Shown here: positions 39,318 to 50,385 of the stretch, in pieces
Numbering within the stretch: the first letter of the stretch is position 1
How the letters are laid out: the number at the start of each line of letters is the position of its first letter
Source of the DNA: Vibrio ruber DSM 16370
GTDB taxonomy: Bacteria; Pseudomonadota; Gammaproteobacteria; Enterobacterales; Vibrionaceae
Direction of reading: 5' to 3'
Length of the DNA stretch: 64,000 nt
Assembly (NCBI RefSeq): GCF_900163965.1
Contig: NZ_FULE01000030.1
Location: 1 to 64,000 of the forward strand
Made by a program: the position numbers and the translations under genes
Notes under the pieces: generated by a model
Databases searched by the model: none
Told to the model about the DNA's origin: nothing
What the model saw: only the letters and a program-made list of their open reading frames with translations

Positions 39318-39920
39318 TCAGGAGAATCGCTGGCGTCCCATAATCGAGTGAGACAGCGTCGTCCCGTCAACCAGTTCCAGCTCGCCACCGACCGGTACAC
39401 CATGTGCGATACGACTCGCTGAAACCTGATGTGCCTGACACAAATCGGCAATGTAGTGTGCCGTTGCCTCACCTTCAACGGTCGGATTAGTTGCCAGAAT
39501 GACTTCGGTAATATCACCTTGCTGCAAGCGAAAGTCGAGCAGATCCAAACCGATATCAGCAGGGCCAATCCCATCCAAGGGAGATAAATGTCCCATCAGA
39601 ACAAAGTAACGACCTGAAAATTGCCCCGTTGCTTCAACGGCTGCAATATCCGCGGGGCTTTCAACCACACAAAGCTGACCATTTTCCTGTCGTTTGGGAT
39701 TTTTGCAAATATGGCAAACATCTTCTTCAGTAAATGTCCGGCATGACTGACAATGACCAATTTCTGTCATTGCCTGACTCAACGCATCCGCTAAACGGAG
39801 CCCCCCCTGACGATCACGCTGTAACAAATGAAAAGCCATGCGCTGTGCTGATTTGGGGCCGACCCCGGGCAGACAACGCAAGGCTTCCATCAGATGTTCC
39901 AGCATTTGACTGGTACGCAT
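39318..39920 (-). CDS. recR: Recombination protein RecR
   Basis: The 200-residue protein acts with RecO and RecF to load RecA on gapped DNA. Features are the helix-hairpin-helix [17 protein letters not shown], a C4 zinc finger ([16 protein letters not shown]), the Toprim domain ([37 protein letters not shown]), and C-terminal [15 protein letters not shown] with [12 protein letters not shown]. It is the last gene of the conserved dnaX-ybaB-recR operon, 14 bp after ybaB. Confidence 0.97.
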   Translation of the reverse strand: MRTSQMLEHLMEALRCLPGVGPKSAQRMAFHLLQRDRQGGLRLADALSQAMTEIGHCQSCRTFTEEDVCHICKNPKRQENGQLCVVESPADIAAVEATGQFSGRYFVLMGHLSPLDGIGPADIGLDLLDFRLQQGDITEVILATNPTVEGEATAHYIADLCQAHQVSASRIAHGVPVGGELELVDGTTLSHSIMGRQRFS

Positions 39921-39934
39921 GTATGACTAAACCA

Positions 39935-40267
39935 TTAAAATGGCATCTTCATACCGGGAGGAAGTTGCATTCCACCCGTCACAGATGACATTTTCTCTTT
40001 TTGAGTTTCTTCAACACGGCGGGCAGCGTCATTAAAAGCGGCTGCGACCAAATCTTCAACCATTTCTTTATCGTCTTCCATCAGACTTTGATCAATTTCG
40101 ACACGACGAACACTGTGGCTGCCAGTCATAGTGACTTTCACCAGACCTGCACCCGCTTCACCGGTGACTTCCATATTTGCAATTTCTTCTTGAAGCTTCT
40201 GCATACGCTCTTGCATTTGCTGGGCTTGCTTCATCAGGTTGCCCATTCCGCCTTTACCACCAAACAT
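39935..40267 (-). CDS. ybaB: YbaB/EbfC nucleoid-associated protein
   Basis: The 110-residue DNA-binding protein starts [34 protein letters not shown], the diagnostic YbaB N-terminus, followed by [23 protein letters not shown]. It is a dimeric nucleoid-associated protein. Position between dnaX and recR is the standard arrangement in gammaproteobacteria. Confidence 0.97.
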   Translation of the reverse strand: MFGGKGGMGNLMKQAQQMQERMQKLQEEIANMEVTGEAGAGLVKVTMTGSHSVRRVEIDQSLMEDDKEMVEDLVAAAFNDAARRVEETQKEKMSSVTGGMQLPPGMKMPF

Positions 40268-40405
40268 GTTTATCTCTCTGTCATTGATATATTACACATA
40301 CTGTGGGGGTTCCCTATCGGAAATTCAACCCCATTCTTCGGCCCACGGTTTACACCCGATTTTGACGCTCATTTTTACGTCAACAAAGGATAAAAATTCA
40401 ACGGT

Positions 40406-42517
40406 TTACACTGGGCGGACACTTTCTTGATCTAACTGCGCCTGAAAACGTTGCTGAATGAATTGAACATTGGAGTCTTCATGCAAACTGGCAAACGCCT
40501 GCTCCAGTTTCGCTTGATAACGCAGCTCCCGACGTTCCAACGGTGTCACCCCATCGTCTCCAATCCGGATCTCTAATGCGCAAGTCATTCCCAGTACGTA
40601 TTCTAATGCTTCTTTCAAAATAGCTTGTGCTTTATCGGTATTCAAATGAGCCTGATGTTCGCGCAACGATAAGTGAACCGTATTCCCGTCCAGTTGATAG
40701 GAAGCATTCAAGGCTAGCTGCTCGATAAGCTTCGGCAGATTCAACTGCGGTATGATCGCAGCCCACTCATCTTCTTGAATCACTTCATCGGCCAGTCTGG
40801 CTGTCATTTCCGGTGTTTTTTCATGTGCCAACGCTTTTTTTAGCGCTGCCGGAGTCACAGACTTATCAACCGGTTTTTCCGGCATTTCTATTGTCGGACG
40901 CCATTGATAAGGCCCGTCTGTATCCTCGGCATCCAACTGAGAATCAACGACCGACGGCATCAGAAGATCATCATTCCGCTTTTGCATCAGCCGATCAAAA
41001 ACCGAATCTGACTGAGTTGATGCCGTTTCAGACTTTTTTGTTGATGTACCTTTGTTCGATGCACCCGACTGAACAGACTGACGCTGAGAACGCAGCTGAT
41101 GTCTCAGACCAACGCGAGGTGAAGATGGGGTGTCATGCGCTGTCGGCGGAGCTGCTGGCACTTCGCTATCGGCCGGAGCCGCAGACTGGGTTTCAGCGGC
41201 TGGCTGAGAAACATGATTGGGATGAGTCGCTGACTCTGGTGATGTATGAATAATTTCAGACGTCTCAGGTTGAGATTCCGACTGTGTCTGTTGAAATTCC
41301 GGCTGATCCTGAGGCGACACTGATGTAGCAGGCGCTATCGTTGATTCCGTCGGAGCATTCGCCATGATTGCCGGTTGTTGTGTCGCAACATCAGAACTAA
41401 CCTCGGTACTGATACCATGAATCGGTGACACGGCAACCGGACGAAAGGCCAACATACGCAGCAGTACCATCTCCAGGCCGATGCGGGGTGTCGGTGAGAG
41501 CGGCAAATCCTCCCGGCCTTTCAAGGCAATCTGATAAAACAGCTGGACATCTTCAGCACTGAGGTCTTGCGCCAGTTGCTTAATTTTGTCGGCATCCGGC
41601 TGCAATTTATCTAACGTTGAAGGCAGCATTTGATACATCGCAATTCGATGGATCTGCGTCGCAAGCGATTGCAGCAACGCATCCCATGCAATGCCATTCG
41701 CTGCAATCTGATCAACGTAGGCCATCACGGTTTGAGGCTGCTTATGACTTAAGGCCTGTAAGAGATGGAGCGCTTGATCCGTATCGATGGTTCCCAACAT
41801 GTGAGAAACCAGATTCGCCTCAATCGTTCCATCCCCAAGCGCAATCGCCTGATCCGTCAAACTCAACGCATCTCTCATACTGCCATCGGCTGCATGAGCG
41901 ATCATCCCTAAAGCCCGGGGCTCGGCAGTCACCTGTTCCTCATTGAGAACGAACGCGAGTTGCTGCTCAATATGATCAATGCCAATCGGCTTGAGATGGA
42001 ACTGTAAACAGCGGGACAGAATGGTCACGGGTAATTTCTGAGGATCTGTCGTTGCCAGTAAGAATTTGACATATTCTGGGGGCTCTTCCAGCGTTTTCAG
42101 CAATGCATTAAAGCTGTGACGAGACAGCATGTGAACTTCATCGATGAGATAGACCTTAAACCGACCTCTCGCCGGCTTATATTGGACATTATCCAGCAAT
42201 TCTCGGGTATCTTCGACTTTAGTACGTGACGCTGCATCAATTTCAAGTAAATCGACAAAACGCCCCTGTTCGATTTCCTGACACGCGGCACACTGCCCGC
42301 AAGGATGTGCGGTAATGCCAGTTTCACAATTCAGCCCTTTAGCAAATAACCGCCCGATAGTCGTTTTACCTACCCCGCGCGTACCGCTGAAAAGATAGGC
42401 ATGGTGCAGTCGATTCTGCGCCAATGCATTTTCCAGAGCTGTCAGTACATGTGCCTGTCCGACAACTTCAGAAAACTGCGTTGGTCGCCACTTTCTTGCT
42501 AATGCTAGATAACTCAT
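40406..42517 (-). CDS. dnaX: DNA polymerase III subunits tau/gamma
   Basis: The 703-residue clamp-loader ATPase has Walker A GTRGVGKT, a zinc-binding cluster (HPCGQCAACQEI), the Walker B-like LIDEVHML and the arginine-finger motif TILSRCLQF. A long Pro/Thr/Gln/Ser-rich linker (about residues 370-545) leads to the polymerase-binding C-terminal domain. A run of seven A on the coding strand (40841-40835) lies in frame as CTA AAA AAA at codons 559-561, a possible -1 slippery site that would yield a shorter gamma form. It follows apt by 66 bp and precedes ybaB. Confidence 0.96.
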   Translation of the reverse strand: MSYLALARKWRPTQFSEVVGQAHVLTALENALAQNRLHHAYLFSGTRGVGKTTIGRLFAKGLNCETGITAHPCGQCAACQEIEQGRFVDLLEIDAASRTKVEDTRELLDNVQYKPARGRFKVYLIDEVHMLSRHSFNALLKTLEEPPEYVKFLLATTDPQKLPVTILSRCLQFHLKPIGIDHIEQQLAFVLNEEQVTAEPRALGMIAHAADGSMRDALSLTDQAIALGDGTIEANLVSHMLGTIDTDQALHLLQALSHKQPQTVMAYVDQIAANGIAWDALLQSLATQIHRIAMYQMLPSTLDKLQPDADKIKQLAQDLSAEDVQLFYQIALKGREDLPLSPTPRIGLEMVLLRMLAFRPVAVSPIHGISTEVSSDVATQQPAIMANAPTESTIAPATSVSPQDQPEFQQTQSESQPETSEIIHTSPESATHPNHVSQPAAETQSAAPADSEVPAAPPTAHDTPSSPRVGLRHQLRSQRQSVQSGASNKGTSTKKSETASTQSDSVFDRLMQKRNDDLLMPSVVDSQLDAEDTDGPYQWRPTIEMPEKPVDKSVTPAALKKALAHEKTPEMTARLADEVIQEDEWAAIIPQLNLPKLIEQLALNASYQLDGNTVHLSLREHQAHLNTDKAQAILKEALEYVLGMTCALEIRIGDDGVTPLERRELRYQAKLEQAFASLHEDSNVQFIQQRFQAQLDQESVRPV
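40821..40841 (-). promoter_or_regulatory. Candidate -1 programmed frameshift site in dnaX
   Basis: The heptamer A AAA AAA spans codons 559-561 in the X XXY YYZ register. After a -1 slip, ribosomes would read AGC GTT GGC ACA and stop at TGA (40823-40821), giving a 565-residue product ending in SVGT that lacks the last ~142 residues. E. coli dnaX makes gamma by the same mechanism but at codon 430. No strong downstream stem-loop is obvious to me. Confidence 0.5.
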
Positions 42518-42583
42518 CGATTATTCCGTTTACACTTTCTGTTCATCATTTCAATCTCTGCTGATCATGAATGATCGCCAACC

Positions 42584-43132
42584 TCAGTGACCTTCGAAAT
42601 CACAAATACTGAAAACCTCTAAGCCCAATGCTTTTAAACGTTTGTCTCCGCCCAATTCCGGCAAATTAATCACGAAGCCAGCATGTTCAGCTTTACCGCC
42701 CAATTGTCGAATCAGTTTTGTTGTTGCTTCAATCGTGCCACCGGTAGCCAGTAAGTCATCAATAATCAATACTTTATCATTGTTCTGAATCGCATCGACA
42801 TGAATCTCCAGCGTATCCATACCATATTCCAGCTCATAAGACTCGGCAAGCGTCTTTCTCGGGAGTTTTCCCGGTTTACGAACCGGCACAAATCCGATTC
42901 CCAGCTCAATCGCCAACGGTGCACCAAAGAGAAATCCCCGGGCTTCCGTTCCGACCACTTTGGTAAATCCCATGCCTTTATATTGTTCAACCAGCAGTTG
43001 GATTGTGGCCCGATATGCCTGCGCATCTTCCATCAGGCTGGTAACATCACGAAACAGAATGCCCGGTTTCGGATAATCAGGGATACTTTGAATGCTGGAT
43101 TTAATCAGTGAAATTGTGTCTGTAGTCATCAT
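42584..43132 (-). CDS. apt: Adenine phosphoribosyltransferase
   Basis: The 182-residue purine salvage enzyme makes AMP from adenine and PRPP. Motifs: [17 protein letters not shown] at the N-terminus, [27 protein letters not shown] and the PRPP loop [13 protein letters not shown]. It is directly upstream of dnaX, the conserved apt-dnaX order. The first Met (MMTTDT) and the second are both possible starts. Confidence 0.97.
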   Translation of the reverse strand: MMTTDTISLIKSSIQSIPDYPKPGILFRDVTSLMEDAQAYRATIQLLVEQYKGMGFTKVVGTEARGFLFGAPLAIELGIGFVPVRKPGKLPRKTLAESYELEYGMDTLEIHVDAIQNNDKVLIIDDLLATGGTIEATTKLIRQLGGKAEHAGFVINLPELGGDKRLKALGLEVFSICDFEGH

Positions 43133-43246
43133 CTATGTCTATTTGTCTGGATGCCCGCCTCAAACTGACTTGTTGATTGAAGTTCGCACGGTTTCAGTAA
43201 AAAACAAGCATACCACCTCAAAATGGGTGGTGCCTAAAAAACAAAC

Positions 43247-43265
43247 GCCCACTCGAAGGGTGGGC
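43247..43265 (-). terminator. Intrinsic terminator of rssB
   Basis: On the minus strand a GCCCAC/GTGGGC stem with a 7-nt loop is followed by GTTTGTTTTTT. It lies between rssB and apt, so the two are separate transcripts. A second hairpin (ACCACC / GGTGGT near 43212-43232) follows. Confidence 0.75.
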
Positions 43266-43374
43266 ACACTTCCCGCTCATGCTAGTGATTTTCTTCGAAC
43301 TTCGCAACAGGGTCTTCAACCGGAATGCAGCGAAAAGTGCATCATGCAATGATGAGAAACAAAATTAATGTTGT

Positions 43375-44481
43375 TTATGATTCGGTTTTCTGGCTGATAT
43401 TCAGTGAGAATGAACTCACTCCAAGACGGCTGACTGAGATCTCCGAACTCTCGCGCAATGGTAAATTCTGTGTGATGAAATTTTTCCGGCAGTTGTCGCC
43501 CAAAGAAACACCACCGGCAATATGCTGACTATTTTGGCCGTTATTCCAGAAACAATCCATGCCCGCTGGCAAAACCGATAAGGTTCCATCACTGAGATCT
43601 GCAATCCCAATCATGGCTGAAATCGAACAGGCGCACTCAGTACAGTTGATACCCTTCTCTAAAATATCAGCGAGATCTTTCAAATCTGCGCCCATCGATT
43701 TCAGGCCTCGCAGATAATCATGGAACAAAGCACGGATCAATAACGTCGTCGCAATGCCATCACACGACTGAGACCCTGAATCGACAATATAGAACGCATA
43801 TTGACCATTCATGAGCCAGGCATAATCGAATACTAAAGGCATGGTTTCGGCAGACTGAAGTAAACGATAACTACATCGCCATATGCCTTGACTGGTATCG
43901 TTTTCCGGCAATAGTGCATTGAGCAGCTCCCGGGCGGCACTCAAATTCTGCTGTAAATACTCCAGATGCCAATATAATTCTTGTTCTTCCGGAATATCCC
44001 CACCATCTTCGACTTGAAACCACTGACTGGAAAAATCACGTTGATCTGAAACATGACTATGTGTGTCACTCAAGGCGTTGGCAATCGCTTGCCCTAAATG
44101 AGAATAATCATTGATCGGTTTAGAAAGGAAATCTTTAATACCGTGTTTCAATGCACGTGCAACATCGGACATTTCATCGGTTGCTGAGATAACAATCATT
44201 GGTAAACAGGGATAGGCCAGACTCACTTCTTCAACAAATTCCAACCCGTTCAAAACCGGCATCGAAATATCACAGATCACCAGATCAGGACATTGCTCTC
44301 TCAACTGTCTTAACCCGACCAAACCATCTTCAGCTTCATGAACGGTACATCCTTGAGACTGGAGATAGCCGCTGGCAATCCGCCGGAACACAGGGTCGTC
44401 ATCAACAATGAGGATCGCTTTATTACTTAACGGTGTTTGCCCAGAACATGTCTCTGAGTCAGGAAATTCGGGTTTAAACAT
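43375..44481 (-). CDS. rssB: RssB-type response regulator (RpoS adaptor)
   Basis: The 368-residue protein has an N-terminal receiver domain (ILIVDDDPVFRR, phospho-acceptor D71 in DLVICDISMPVLNGLEF, VISATDEMSDVARAL, KPINDYSHL) and a degenerate PP2C-like output domain (CSYRLLQSAETMPLVFDYAWL, AFYIVDSGSQSCDG, LLIRALFHDYL, GVSLG). The pattern follows E. coli RssB closely, including the sequences around the receiver and the RALF segment. RssB delivers sigma S to ClpXP during growth. A generic PP2C phosphatase regulator is the alternative. Confidence 0.85.
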   Translation of the reverse strand: MFKPEFPDSETCSGQTPLSNKAILIVDDDPVFRRIASGYLQSQGCTVHEAEDGLVGLRQLREQCPDLVICDISMPVLNGLEFVEEVSLAYPCLPMIVISATDEMSDVARALKHGIKDFLSKPINDYSHLGQAIANALSDTHSHVSDQRDFSSQWFQVEDGGDIPEEQELYWHLEYLQQNLSAARELLNALLPENDTSQGIWRCSYRLLQSAETMPLVFDYAWLMNGQYAFYIVDSGSQSCDGIATTLLIRALFHDYLRGLKSMGADLKDLADILEKGINCTECACSISAMIGIADLSDGTLSVLPAGMDCFWNNGQNSQHIAGGVSLGDNCRKNFITQNLPLRESSEISVSRLGVSSFSLNISQKTES

Positions 44482-44868
44482 ACTAGCTGCCTCACAAACG
44501 CAAAATGTGGAGAAAGTGAGTTCAAAAGCTTCGCTCGGTCAAACACCTCATCACGAATTTATTATTGAGAATTATAATAGCTTTTACTAAAAGTAGCCTC
44601 TTCGGGCTATTAGTACAAACGTTTCACTTTCGCTTTGCATCTTATACTATACATTAAAACACCGGTTCAAATAGTTATGCACCACAACAATATTATTTTT
44701 AAACGCAAAAATGAGCTTCAAATTCTATGTTTCACTGTCATTCTTACGGATATACACTATGTTTGGAAAATGAGTTTTCGATAAACATGTTGATATGCCT
44801 CAAACTTTGACAATTCAGTTCCGTGTATATAGGTGAAACCCGTTAATTAACCGTTATGTCAGGAAACT
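44482..44868. other. Divergent intergenic region rssB / LysR gene
   Basis: The 387-bp region must hold both promoters. I see a small hairpin (AGCC TCTTC GGGCT near 44596-44609) and AT-rich stretches, but no reading frame with family features and no operator I can name. TGTCAGGAAACT supplies the ribosome site of the LysR gene. Confidence 0.35.
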
Positions 44869-45744
44869 ATGAAATTAGATGACTTAAATCTGTTCCGCTT
44901 AGTAGTCGAGAATGGAAGTTACACAGCGACATCTCGGAGAACCCTGATACCGGTGGCTACCATTACCCGTCGCATTCAGGCACTTGAAGATTCGCTGAAT
45001 TTAAGACTACTCAACCGCCATGCCCGCAAATTATCGCTGACTGAAGCGGGTGAGCGTTTCTTCAAAGAGTGTTCTCCACTATTACAACGCTTGTCACTGG
45101 CAGCAGAAGAAATCAGTGATGAATGTCGGGGCGCGTCAGGCAAGATAAGAATTTCTGCCCCTTCGAATCTGACCAAACGAATGATGATGCCGATGTTTAC
45201 GGCTTTCATGCGTAGCTTCCCGGAAATCAACCTTGAGCTTACCACCAGTAACCATGCTGATCAGCTTGATCCCACTGAATGGGATGTCATTTTTCGGGTA
45301 GGACCGCAACGTGATTCCTCACTCATCGCCCGCAAAATTAATGAAGTCAAAGATATTCTTATCGCCAGCCCGGCTTATCTTGCGAAAAACCCGGCACCGC
45401 ATCACGCAGAAGAACTCACCCACCATTCGCTGCTTAAAGGCAACCCGCTGCTCAAATGGCAGCTATCGAATAGCAAAGGCGAACACGTGACCAACAATGA
45501 GCGGGGACGTTTTCAGGCAAATACACTGGACATGGTTCGTATGGCCTGCTCTGAGGGATTGGGCATTACGCTTATGCCGGACGTCATGATCAAAGAATAT
45601 CTGGAGACAGGTGAATTGGTTCAGATTCTGGAAGACTGGAGCGCCAACTCCAGAGATATCTATATGCTTTACAATCACAAAGATCATCTGCCTGAAAAGG
45701 TCAGACTCTTTATTGATTTCATCATGTCATATCATATGGATTAG
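44869..45744 (+). CDS. LysR-family transcriptional regulator
   Basis: The 291-residue protein has the LysR winged helix at residues 1-60 (LDDLNLFRLVVENGSYTATSRRTLIPVATITRRIQALEDSL, RLLNRHARKLSLTEAG) and a C-terminal substrate-binding domain (GKIRISAPSNLTKRMMMPMFTAFM, WDVIFRVGPQRDSSLIARKI, GLGITLMPDVMI). It belongs to the subgroup with N-terminal LDDL and SAP. Target genes are not evident from the neighbours: rssB is divergent and ydjA is convergent. Confidence 0.9.
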   Translation: MKLDDLNLFRLVVENGSYTATSRRTLIPVATITRRIQALEDSLNLRLLNRHARKLSLTEAGERFFKECSPLLQRLSLAAEEISDECRGASGKIRISAPSNLTKRMMMPMFTAFMRSFPEINLELTTSNHADQLDPTEWDVIFRVGPQRDSSLIARKINEVKDILIASPAYLAKNPAPHHAEELTHHSLLKGNPLLKWQLSNSKGEHVTNNERGRFQANTLDMVRMACSEGLGITLMPDVMIKEYLETGELVQILEDWSANSRDIYMLYNHKDHLPEKVRLFIDFIMSYHMD

Positions 45745-45839
45745 AATTGTATCTGATCGATTCAGACATCAGTGAATCACCCCGACTCAACATCATCAGG
45801 ATGATTCACGCTCGTCAATTCATCGTGGTTAGACGAATG

Positions 45840-46388
45840 TTATAAGTATTCAACAAAACGGGACAAATTTCTGTCAGGGACTTTCATTGGTTCAAGGAGC
45901 GGTGTTCCTAAGTAGAGAAAACCCACGATCTCATCATCACCTTCCAAACCAAAAGCCTGATGAACGGATGGATGAAACATCCATTTACCGGAGCGCCACA
46001 TCCCCTGAAATCCCTGAGCCTGTGCTGCCATTTGCATCGCCTGAACGGCACATCCGGCCGATAAGTGCTGCTCCAGCGCCGGTACTTTCTCATGCGGTGT
46101 GACTTTGGCAATGACCGTTATCACCATTGGAGCCCGGAAAGGCGCATTTTTGACTTTTTCAAGCTGCGCTTCGTCGCCATTATCTGCCATCACTGCTTGC
46201 ACTAAAATATCGGATAATTTTTTTAACCCTTGCTCTTGAGCAATCACAAAACGCCAAGGTGTTAATCCGCCGTGATCAGGCGCCCGAAGCCCGGCCTGAA
46301 TAATATTTTCCAATGCTTTGCCTTCGGGTGCCGGTGCACCTAATTTCGCAACCGAGCGGCGATTCAGTAATAACTCTAGTGCATCCAT
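45840..46388 (-). CDS. ydjA: YdjA-like nitroreductase
   Basis: The 182-residue FMN-dependent nitroreductase-family protein has LLLNRRSVAKLGAPAP, the GLRAPDHGGLTPWRFVIA block typical of YdjA, NAPMVITVIAKV-like strand (RAPMVITVIAKVTPHEK), MQMAAQAQGFQGMWRSGKW and FLYLGTP. The compact size (183 in E. coli YdjA) and the APDHGGLTPWRF motif distinguish it from larger nitroreductases. The physiological substrate is unknown. Confidence 0.9.
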   Translation of the reverse strand: MDALELLLNRRSVAKLGAPAPEGKALENIIQAGLRAPDHGGLTPWRFVIAQEQGLKKLSDILVQAVMADNGDEAQLEKVKNAPFRAPMVITVIAKVTPHEKVPALEQHLSAGCAVQAMQMAAQAQGFQGMWRSGKWMFHPSVHQAFGLEGDDEIVGFLYLGTPLLEPMKVPDRNLSRFVEYL

Positions 46389-46536
46389 TTTTCGTCCTTA
46401 CTCCCCATAGTTTGACAGTCCGGATTAGCATACACTAGCTTTATCGACTCTCCAACGCTCTTACTGACGCAACATCTGACAATGCGCCGATTGACTGAGA
46501 TCAGACACATCATTGCATACCATGCTGATAACACCG

Positions 46537-48669
46537 CTACTTCTCAGCATAAAACGACTGCTGATTTTCCAGACGAGCCATTAACGCCGGACATGGCTGA
46601 CAGAGATCCCCGGCCAGAGTCTGCATTTGTCCGACTATCTGCTGTAACCCGACTTGATCCATATAACGGAAAGGCCCGCCTAAAAACGGTGGAAAGCCGA
46701 TTCCGAAAATGGCACCGATATCCCCGTCACGCGCATTACGAATCACCGCTTGATCAAGACACATGACCGCTTCATTCAACAGTGGCAGTACACAGCGCAA
46801 TGCAATATCGTGATGACTGAGCGAAGCTTGTTCCCGAATTTTTAGCTGACGGTAAATCGATTGATCCGGCTGTTTTTTCTTGCCTTTATATCGATAAAAT
46901 CCCAATCCGGATTTACGCCCTTTTCTTCCGTCACTGATGAGCGTCTCCAACGCTGAAGGCGTGAGGAAGCGCTCACCAAGTTCTTGTACGAGAATCGGTG
47001 AAATCTTAAAGGCCACATCAAACCCGACTTCATCAAGCAACGTCATCGGACCGACCGGAAAACCGAAATCAACCAATGCCTGATCAATTTTCTCTATCGG
47101 TTCACCATCAAGCAAACATTGCACCGCACCATTAATATAAAGCGCGAGAATACGGTTGACATAAAACCCGGCACTATCCTGAACAATGATGGGGGTTTTC
47201 CCCTGTCGGTAGGCAAGCCGGACAATCGTCGCAACTGTTTCGGGTGCCGTCCCCTGATGAGGAATCACTTCGACCAGAGGCATTTTCTCGACCGGACTAA
47301 AATAGTGTAACCCGACGATATTTTCCGGCCGCGAGGCATGAGCCGCAATCGCATGAATCGGCAGAGAAGATGTATTTGATGCAAAAATCGTGTGCTCCCC
47401 GGTATGCGATTCAACCGATGCCACCATCTCTTGCTTGAGTTGTAAATCTTCAAACACCGCTTCAATCACCACATCGGTTTCACCAAAGCCGGAAAAATCA
47501 ATCCCGCCGGACACGGTCGCCATTGCAGCCCGGACATCCGCTTCAGCGATATACTTTCGCTGACATTTTTTATTCAGACGTTGATAAATATACTGAAACG
47601 CATGCAGCACGCCCTGATGACTGACATCCTTGATTCTGATCCGCTTTTTGGCCTTATCAACCGTAACATAGCCGATACCGGCGCCCATTAGCCCACCGCC
47701 TAAAATCGAAACATGCTGAACCGCCTTTACCCGCTCATCCGCTTTCATTTCCCGTTTGAGCGCCGTTGTAGCGAGGAAAATCGATCGTAATGCCTGAGAT
47801 TCGCTGGTCATCGCTAAGCGGCCAAATGCTTGAGATTCTTTGCTCAGCCCGACGCTGATACCGGCATCAAATCCTTGTTGAATCACGTCCAAAATTGCGT
47901 CAATCGCCGGGTAATGATGCTTCGCCTTTGCCTGCGCTTTCTTACGAGCCTGTTCGATCACCCAATGACGGATCGCTTTTAGCTTCAGCACAGCAGTCGT
48001 CAGCCGCTTTTTCCAGCTTGAGCGAATCTTAAAGTCAGTCGGTTTTTCGATGATCATCCGCGCAGCATTCAAGAGCCCGTCTTTTGCCACACAAGCGTTA
48101 ACCAGACCCAGTTTCAATGCTTTTTTACTCCGGACTTTTTTGCCCGTCAGAATCAGATCAAGTGCAGGCAGTAACCCAATCAAACGCGGGAGTCGTTGTG
48201 TGCCGCCAGAACCGGGTAACAAGCCGAGCTGAACTTCCGGTAAACCCAATGCCGTCGCGGGGTCATCACTACACACGCGATAATCACAGGCTAACGCCAG
48301 CTCAAGCCCGCCGCCCAGACAGGCGCCATGAATCGCAGCAACCACCGGAAACGGCAAGGCTTCTATTTTGTGAAAAATATCTTGGCCCATTTTCGCCAGC
48401 TTGGCAGCATCCTCGGCCGATTGGCACTGCTCGAACATCGTGATATCGGCACCGGCAATAAAGTTATCCGGTTTGCGGGAATAAATCACCAAGCCTTTCA
48501 CCCGCTGCTCCGATTGCGACAAATCAGTAAGAATTGCTTCAATTTCATCACTAAATGATGCTTTCAGTGTATTCATGCTTTCTTCTGGCACGTCCAGCGC
48601 CAGCCAAGCGAGATTGTCTTCAATCGTCAGATGAAAACTGCCCTGCTCAGAATGATGCAACTCAGTCAT
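46537..48669 (-). CDS. fadJ: Fatty acid oxidation complex subunit alpha FadJ
   Basis: A multifunctional enoyl-CoA hydratase / 3-hydroxyacyl-CoA dehydrogenase of ~710 residues. The crotonase part has [32 protein letters not shown] and [22 protein letters not shown]; the dehydrogenase part has [42 protein letters not shown] and [12 protein letters not shown] use the ATG at 48669 (MTELHH), which overlaps the fadI stop by 8 bp. FadJ lacks FadB-specific features and pairs with FadI, the version often used anaerobically or for other chain lengths in E. coli. Confidence 0.95.
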   Translation of the reverse strand: MTELHHSEQGSFHLTIEDNLAWLALDVPEESMNTLKASFSDEIEAILTDLSQSEQRVKGLVIYSRKPDNFIAGADITMFEQCQSAEDAAKLAKMGQDIFHKIEALPFPVVAAIHGACLGGGLELALACDYRVCSDDPATALGLPEVQLGLLPGSGGTQRLPRLIGLLPALDLILTGKKVRSKKALKLGLVNACVAKDGLLNAARMIIEKPTDFKIRSSWKKRLTTAVLKLKAIRHWVIEQARKKAQAKAKHHYPAIDAILDVIQQGFDAGISVGLSKESQAFGRLAMTSESQALRSIFLATTALKREMKADERVKAVQHVSILGGGLMGAGIGYVTVDKAKKRIRIKDVSHQGVLHAFQYIYQRLNKKCQRKYIAEADVRAAMATVSGGIDFSGFGETDVVIEAVFEDLQLKQEMVASVESHTGEHTIFASNTSSLPIHAIAAHASRPENIVGLHYFSPVEKMPLVEVIPHQGTAPETVATIVRLAYRQGKTPIIVQDSAGFYVNRILALYINGAVQCLLDGEPIEKIDQALVDFGFPVGPMTLLDEVGFDVAFKISPILVQELGERFLTPSALETLISDGRKGRKSGLGFYRYKGKKKQPDQSIYRQLKIREQASLSHHDIALRCVLPLLNEAVMCLDQAVIRNARDGDIGAIFGIGFPPFLGGPFRYMDQVGLQQIVGQMQTLAGDLCQPCPALMARLENQQSFYAEK

Positions 48670-49972
48670 GATCAACCTCCAGTACCAGTGCTGACCCCAA
48701 ACCACCGGCAGCGCACGCCGTCACCAACCCAAAACCGCCATTTCTACGATTCAGCTCATGCAATAATTGTGTGACCAGTCTGGCTCCCGTTGCCGCAAAC
48801 GGATGACCATACGCAATTGAACCACCGGAGACATTAAACCGTGTCATATCAACCTCACCGAGAGGTTGGCTGCGACCAATCTGCTTGGCAAAACCGGGGC
48901 TGGCAAACATTTTCAGGTTCGCCAGAACCTGCGATGCAAACGCTTCATGCATTTCAACGAGTGACATGTCCGCTAGTGTCAGCCCTGCCCGTTCTAAGGC
49001 GAGTGGTGTCGCGTGTGCCGGTCCCATCAACATATCCTGTTTGACTGCAATGGCTTGATAAGCATAAGAACGTAAATACCCTAAGATTGGTAACCCTAAC
49101 TCTTTCGCACGCTGCTCACGCATAATCAACATCGCTGCGGCACCATCGGTTAAGGGTGTGCTGTTGGCTGCGGTAACCGTCCCGAAGCGACGATCGAACG
49201 CAGGCCGCAATTTGCTGTATGCATCACGGGAGGTATCCGCCCGTAAGTTATTATCCTGAGCCAGCACTTCGCGATAAGGTTTGGGGTATGCGGTCATCAC
49301 TTCAGCGTCCAATTTACCTGATGCCCACGCTGCGGCTGCTTTCTGATGCGACTGGAAAGCCAGTTCATCCTGATCCTCCCGGCTGATTTGATAGGTCTTC
49401 GCCATTTGCTCAGCCGTATCCCCCATCGACAAACCGGTAGAATATTCGGCAATTGCAGGAGGAACCGGTAATAAATCACGGAATTTTATGCGCTTAAAGG
49501 CCTGAATCTTTTTCGTCACGGTTTTCGCTTTCGAGCTGGCCAGTAAAGCAGACGCCAATGTTTTAGATACACCGATGGGCAGGACAGACGAAGAATCTGC
49601 ACCACCGACAATGGCAATATCCGTGTTACCGCACAGAATACTTTCTGATGCTGCGGTCAAGGCTTGTAAGCTTGTCGCGCAGGCTCGTGTTACGCTGTAG
49701 GCATCGGTATGAACATCCAGCCCTGCATTCAGTACAATCTCCCGGGCAATATTGGGGGCTTCCGGCATTTGAATCACTTGCCCGAATACCACTTGATCGA
49801 TTAATTGCTTATCAATCCCTGTGCGTTGTAGTAACTCATTCACCACCATGGTACCTAACTCAATCGCGGTGACCTGACGGTACTCGGTCCACTGACGGGC
49901 AAAAGGGGTGCGAATACCGCTCACTATCGCGACCCTCTCCCCTGCGTGTGTCCGACATAATTTTGTCGCCAT
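48662..49972 (-). CDS. fadI: 3-ketoacyl-CoA thiolase FadI
   Basis: From the ATG at 49972 (AAGGA 7 nt upstream) the protein has 436 residues, the length of E. coli FadI. It has the thiolase Cys in [27 protein letters not shown], the His motif [17 protein letters not shown], and the second Cys near the C-terminus in [17 protein letters not shown]. It cleaves 3-ketoacyl-CoA to acetyl-CoA in beta-oxidation. The frame runs upstream to 50038 but without family features. A FadR-like site lies 20 bp upstream of the start. Confidence 0.96.
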   Translation of the reverse strand: MATKLCRTHAGERVAIVSGIRTPFARQWTEYRQVTAIELGTMVVNELLQRTGIDKQLIDQVVFGQVIQMPEAPNIAREIVLNAGLDVHTDAYSVTRACATSLQALTAASESILCGNTDIAIVGGADSSSVLPIGVSKTLASALLASSKAKTVTKKIQAFKRIKFRDLLPVPPAIAEYSTGLSMGDTAEQMAKTYQISREDQDELAFQSHQKAAAAWASGKLDAEVMTAYPKPYREVLAQDNNLRADTSRDAYSKLRPAFDRRFGTVTAANSTPLTDGAAAMLIMREQRAKELGLPILGYLRSYAYQAIAVKQDMLMGPAHATPLALERAGLTLADMSLVEMHEAFASQVLANLKMFASPGFAKQIGRSQPLGEVDMTRFNVSGGSIAYGHPFAATGARLVTQLLHELNRRNGGFGLVTACAAGGLGSALVLEVDHD

Positions 49973-49991
49973 ATGATGTCCTTCTAGAGTA

Positions 49992-50006
49992 GAGGTCTGA
50001 CCTGTT
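49992..50006. promoter_or_regulatory. FadR-like operator upstream of fadI
   Basis: GAGGTCTGACCTGTT has the GGTC-N-GACC core of FadR operators and extends the palindrome to AGGTC-T-GACCT. Position 20 bp upstream of fadI fits repression of fadIJ in the absence of long-chain acyl-CoA. Confidence 0.65.
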
Positions 50007-50385
50007 GAGATTGTAGCTAAATTGTTAACAACTGCCAAACAACCGTTTTATTTTCTTATGCAAAAAGAGTGACTAAGCACATTTTCAATCCGGTTGCTCT
50101 GCGGTGAAAAGTGATGAGTGGCAGTCATCCTGTTACATCATGACAGGTCGTAAAAGTGGATATCACAACAAGAAACACATACTGAACCCAAAAGCCGACG
50201 TTAAAACCCAATGAAACTTAGTTCACATCTACGTTTTCATCAATATTGCCGGGTGAATGGTACGAGAGTTCTGCAAAAGTTCTCCCGGATTCGGGTTGAA
50301 TCACATTTGCCGCTAAACTGGATCAAAGGAGTGTGATTGCGCACATACATCGGCACTGAATTCACAACCAATGAGGCAACAATAT

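Noticed and set aside
40836..40845. Short CGCTAAAAAAAGCG hairpin in dnaX as a terminator
   Set aside because: It is a weak stem within the coding sequence. The A7 run is more interesting as an in-register slippery heptamer.
49930..49970. GTGTGTCC in the 5' end of fadI as a dispersed-motif copy
   Set aside because: It encodes CRTHAGERV, within the normal FadI N-terminus of normal length, so the match is probably fortuitous.
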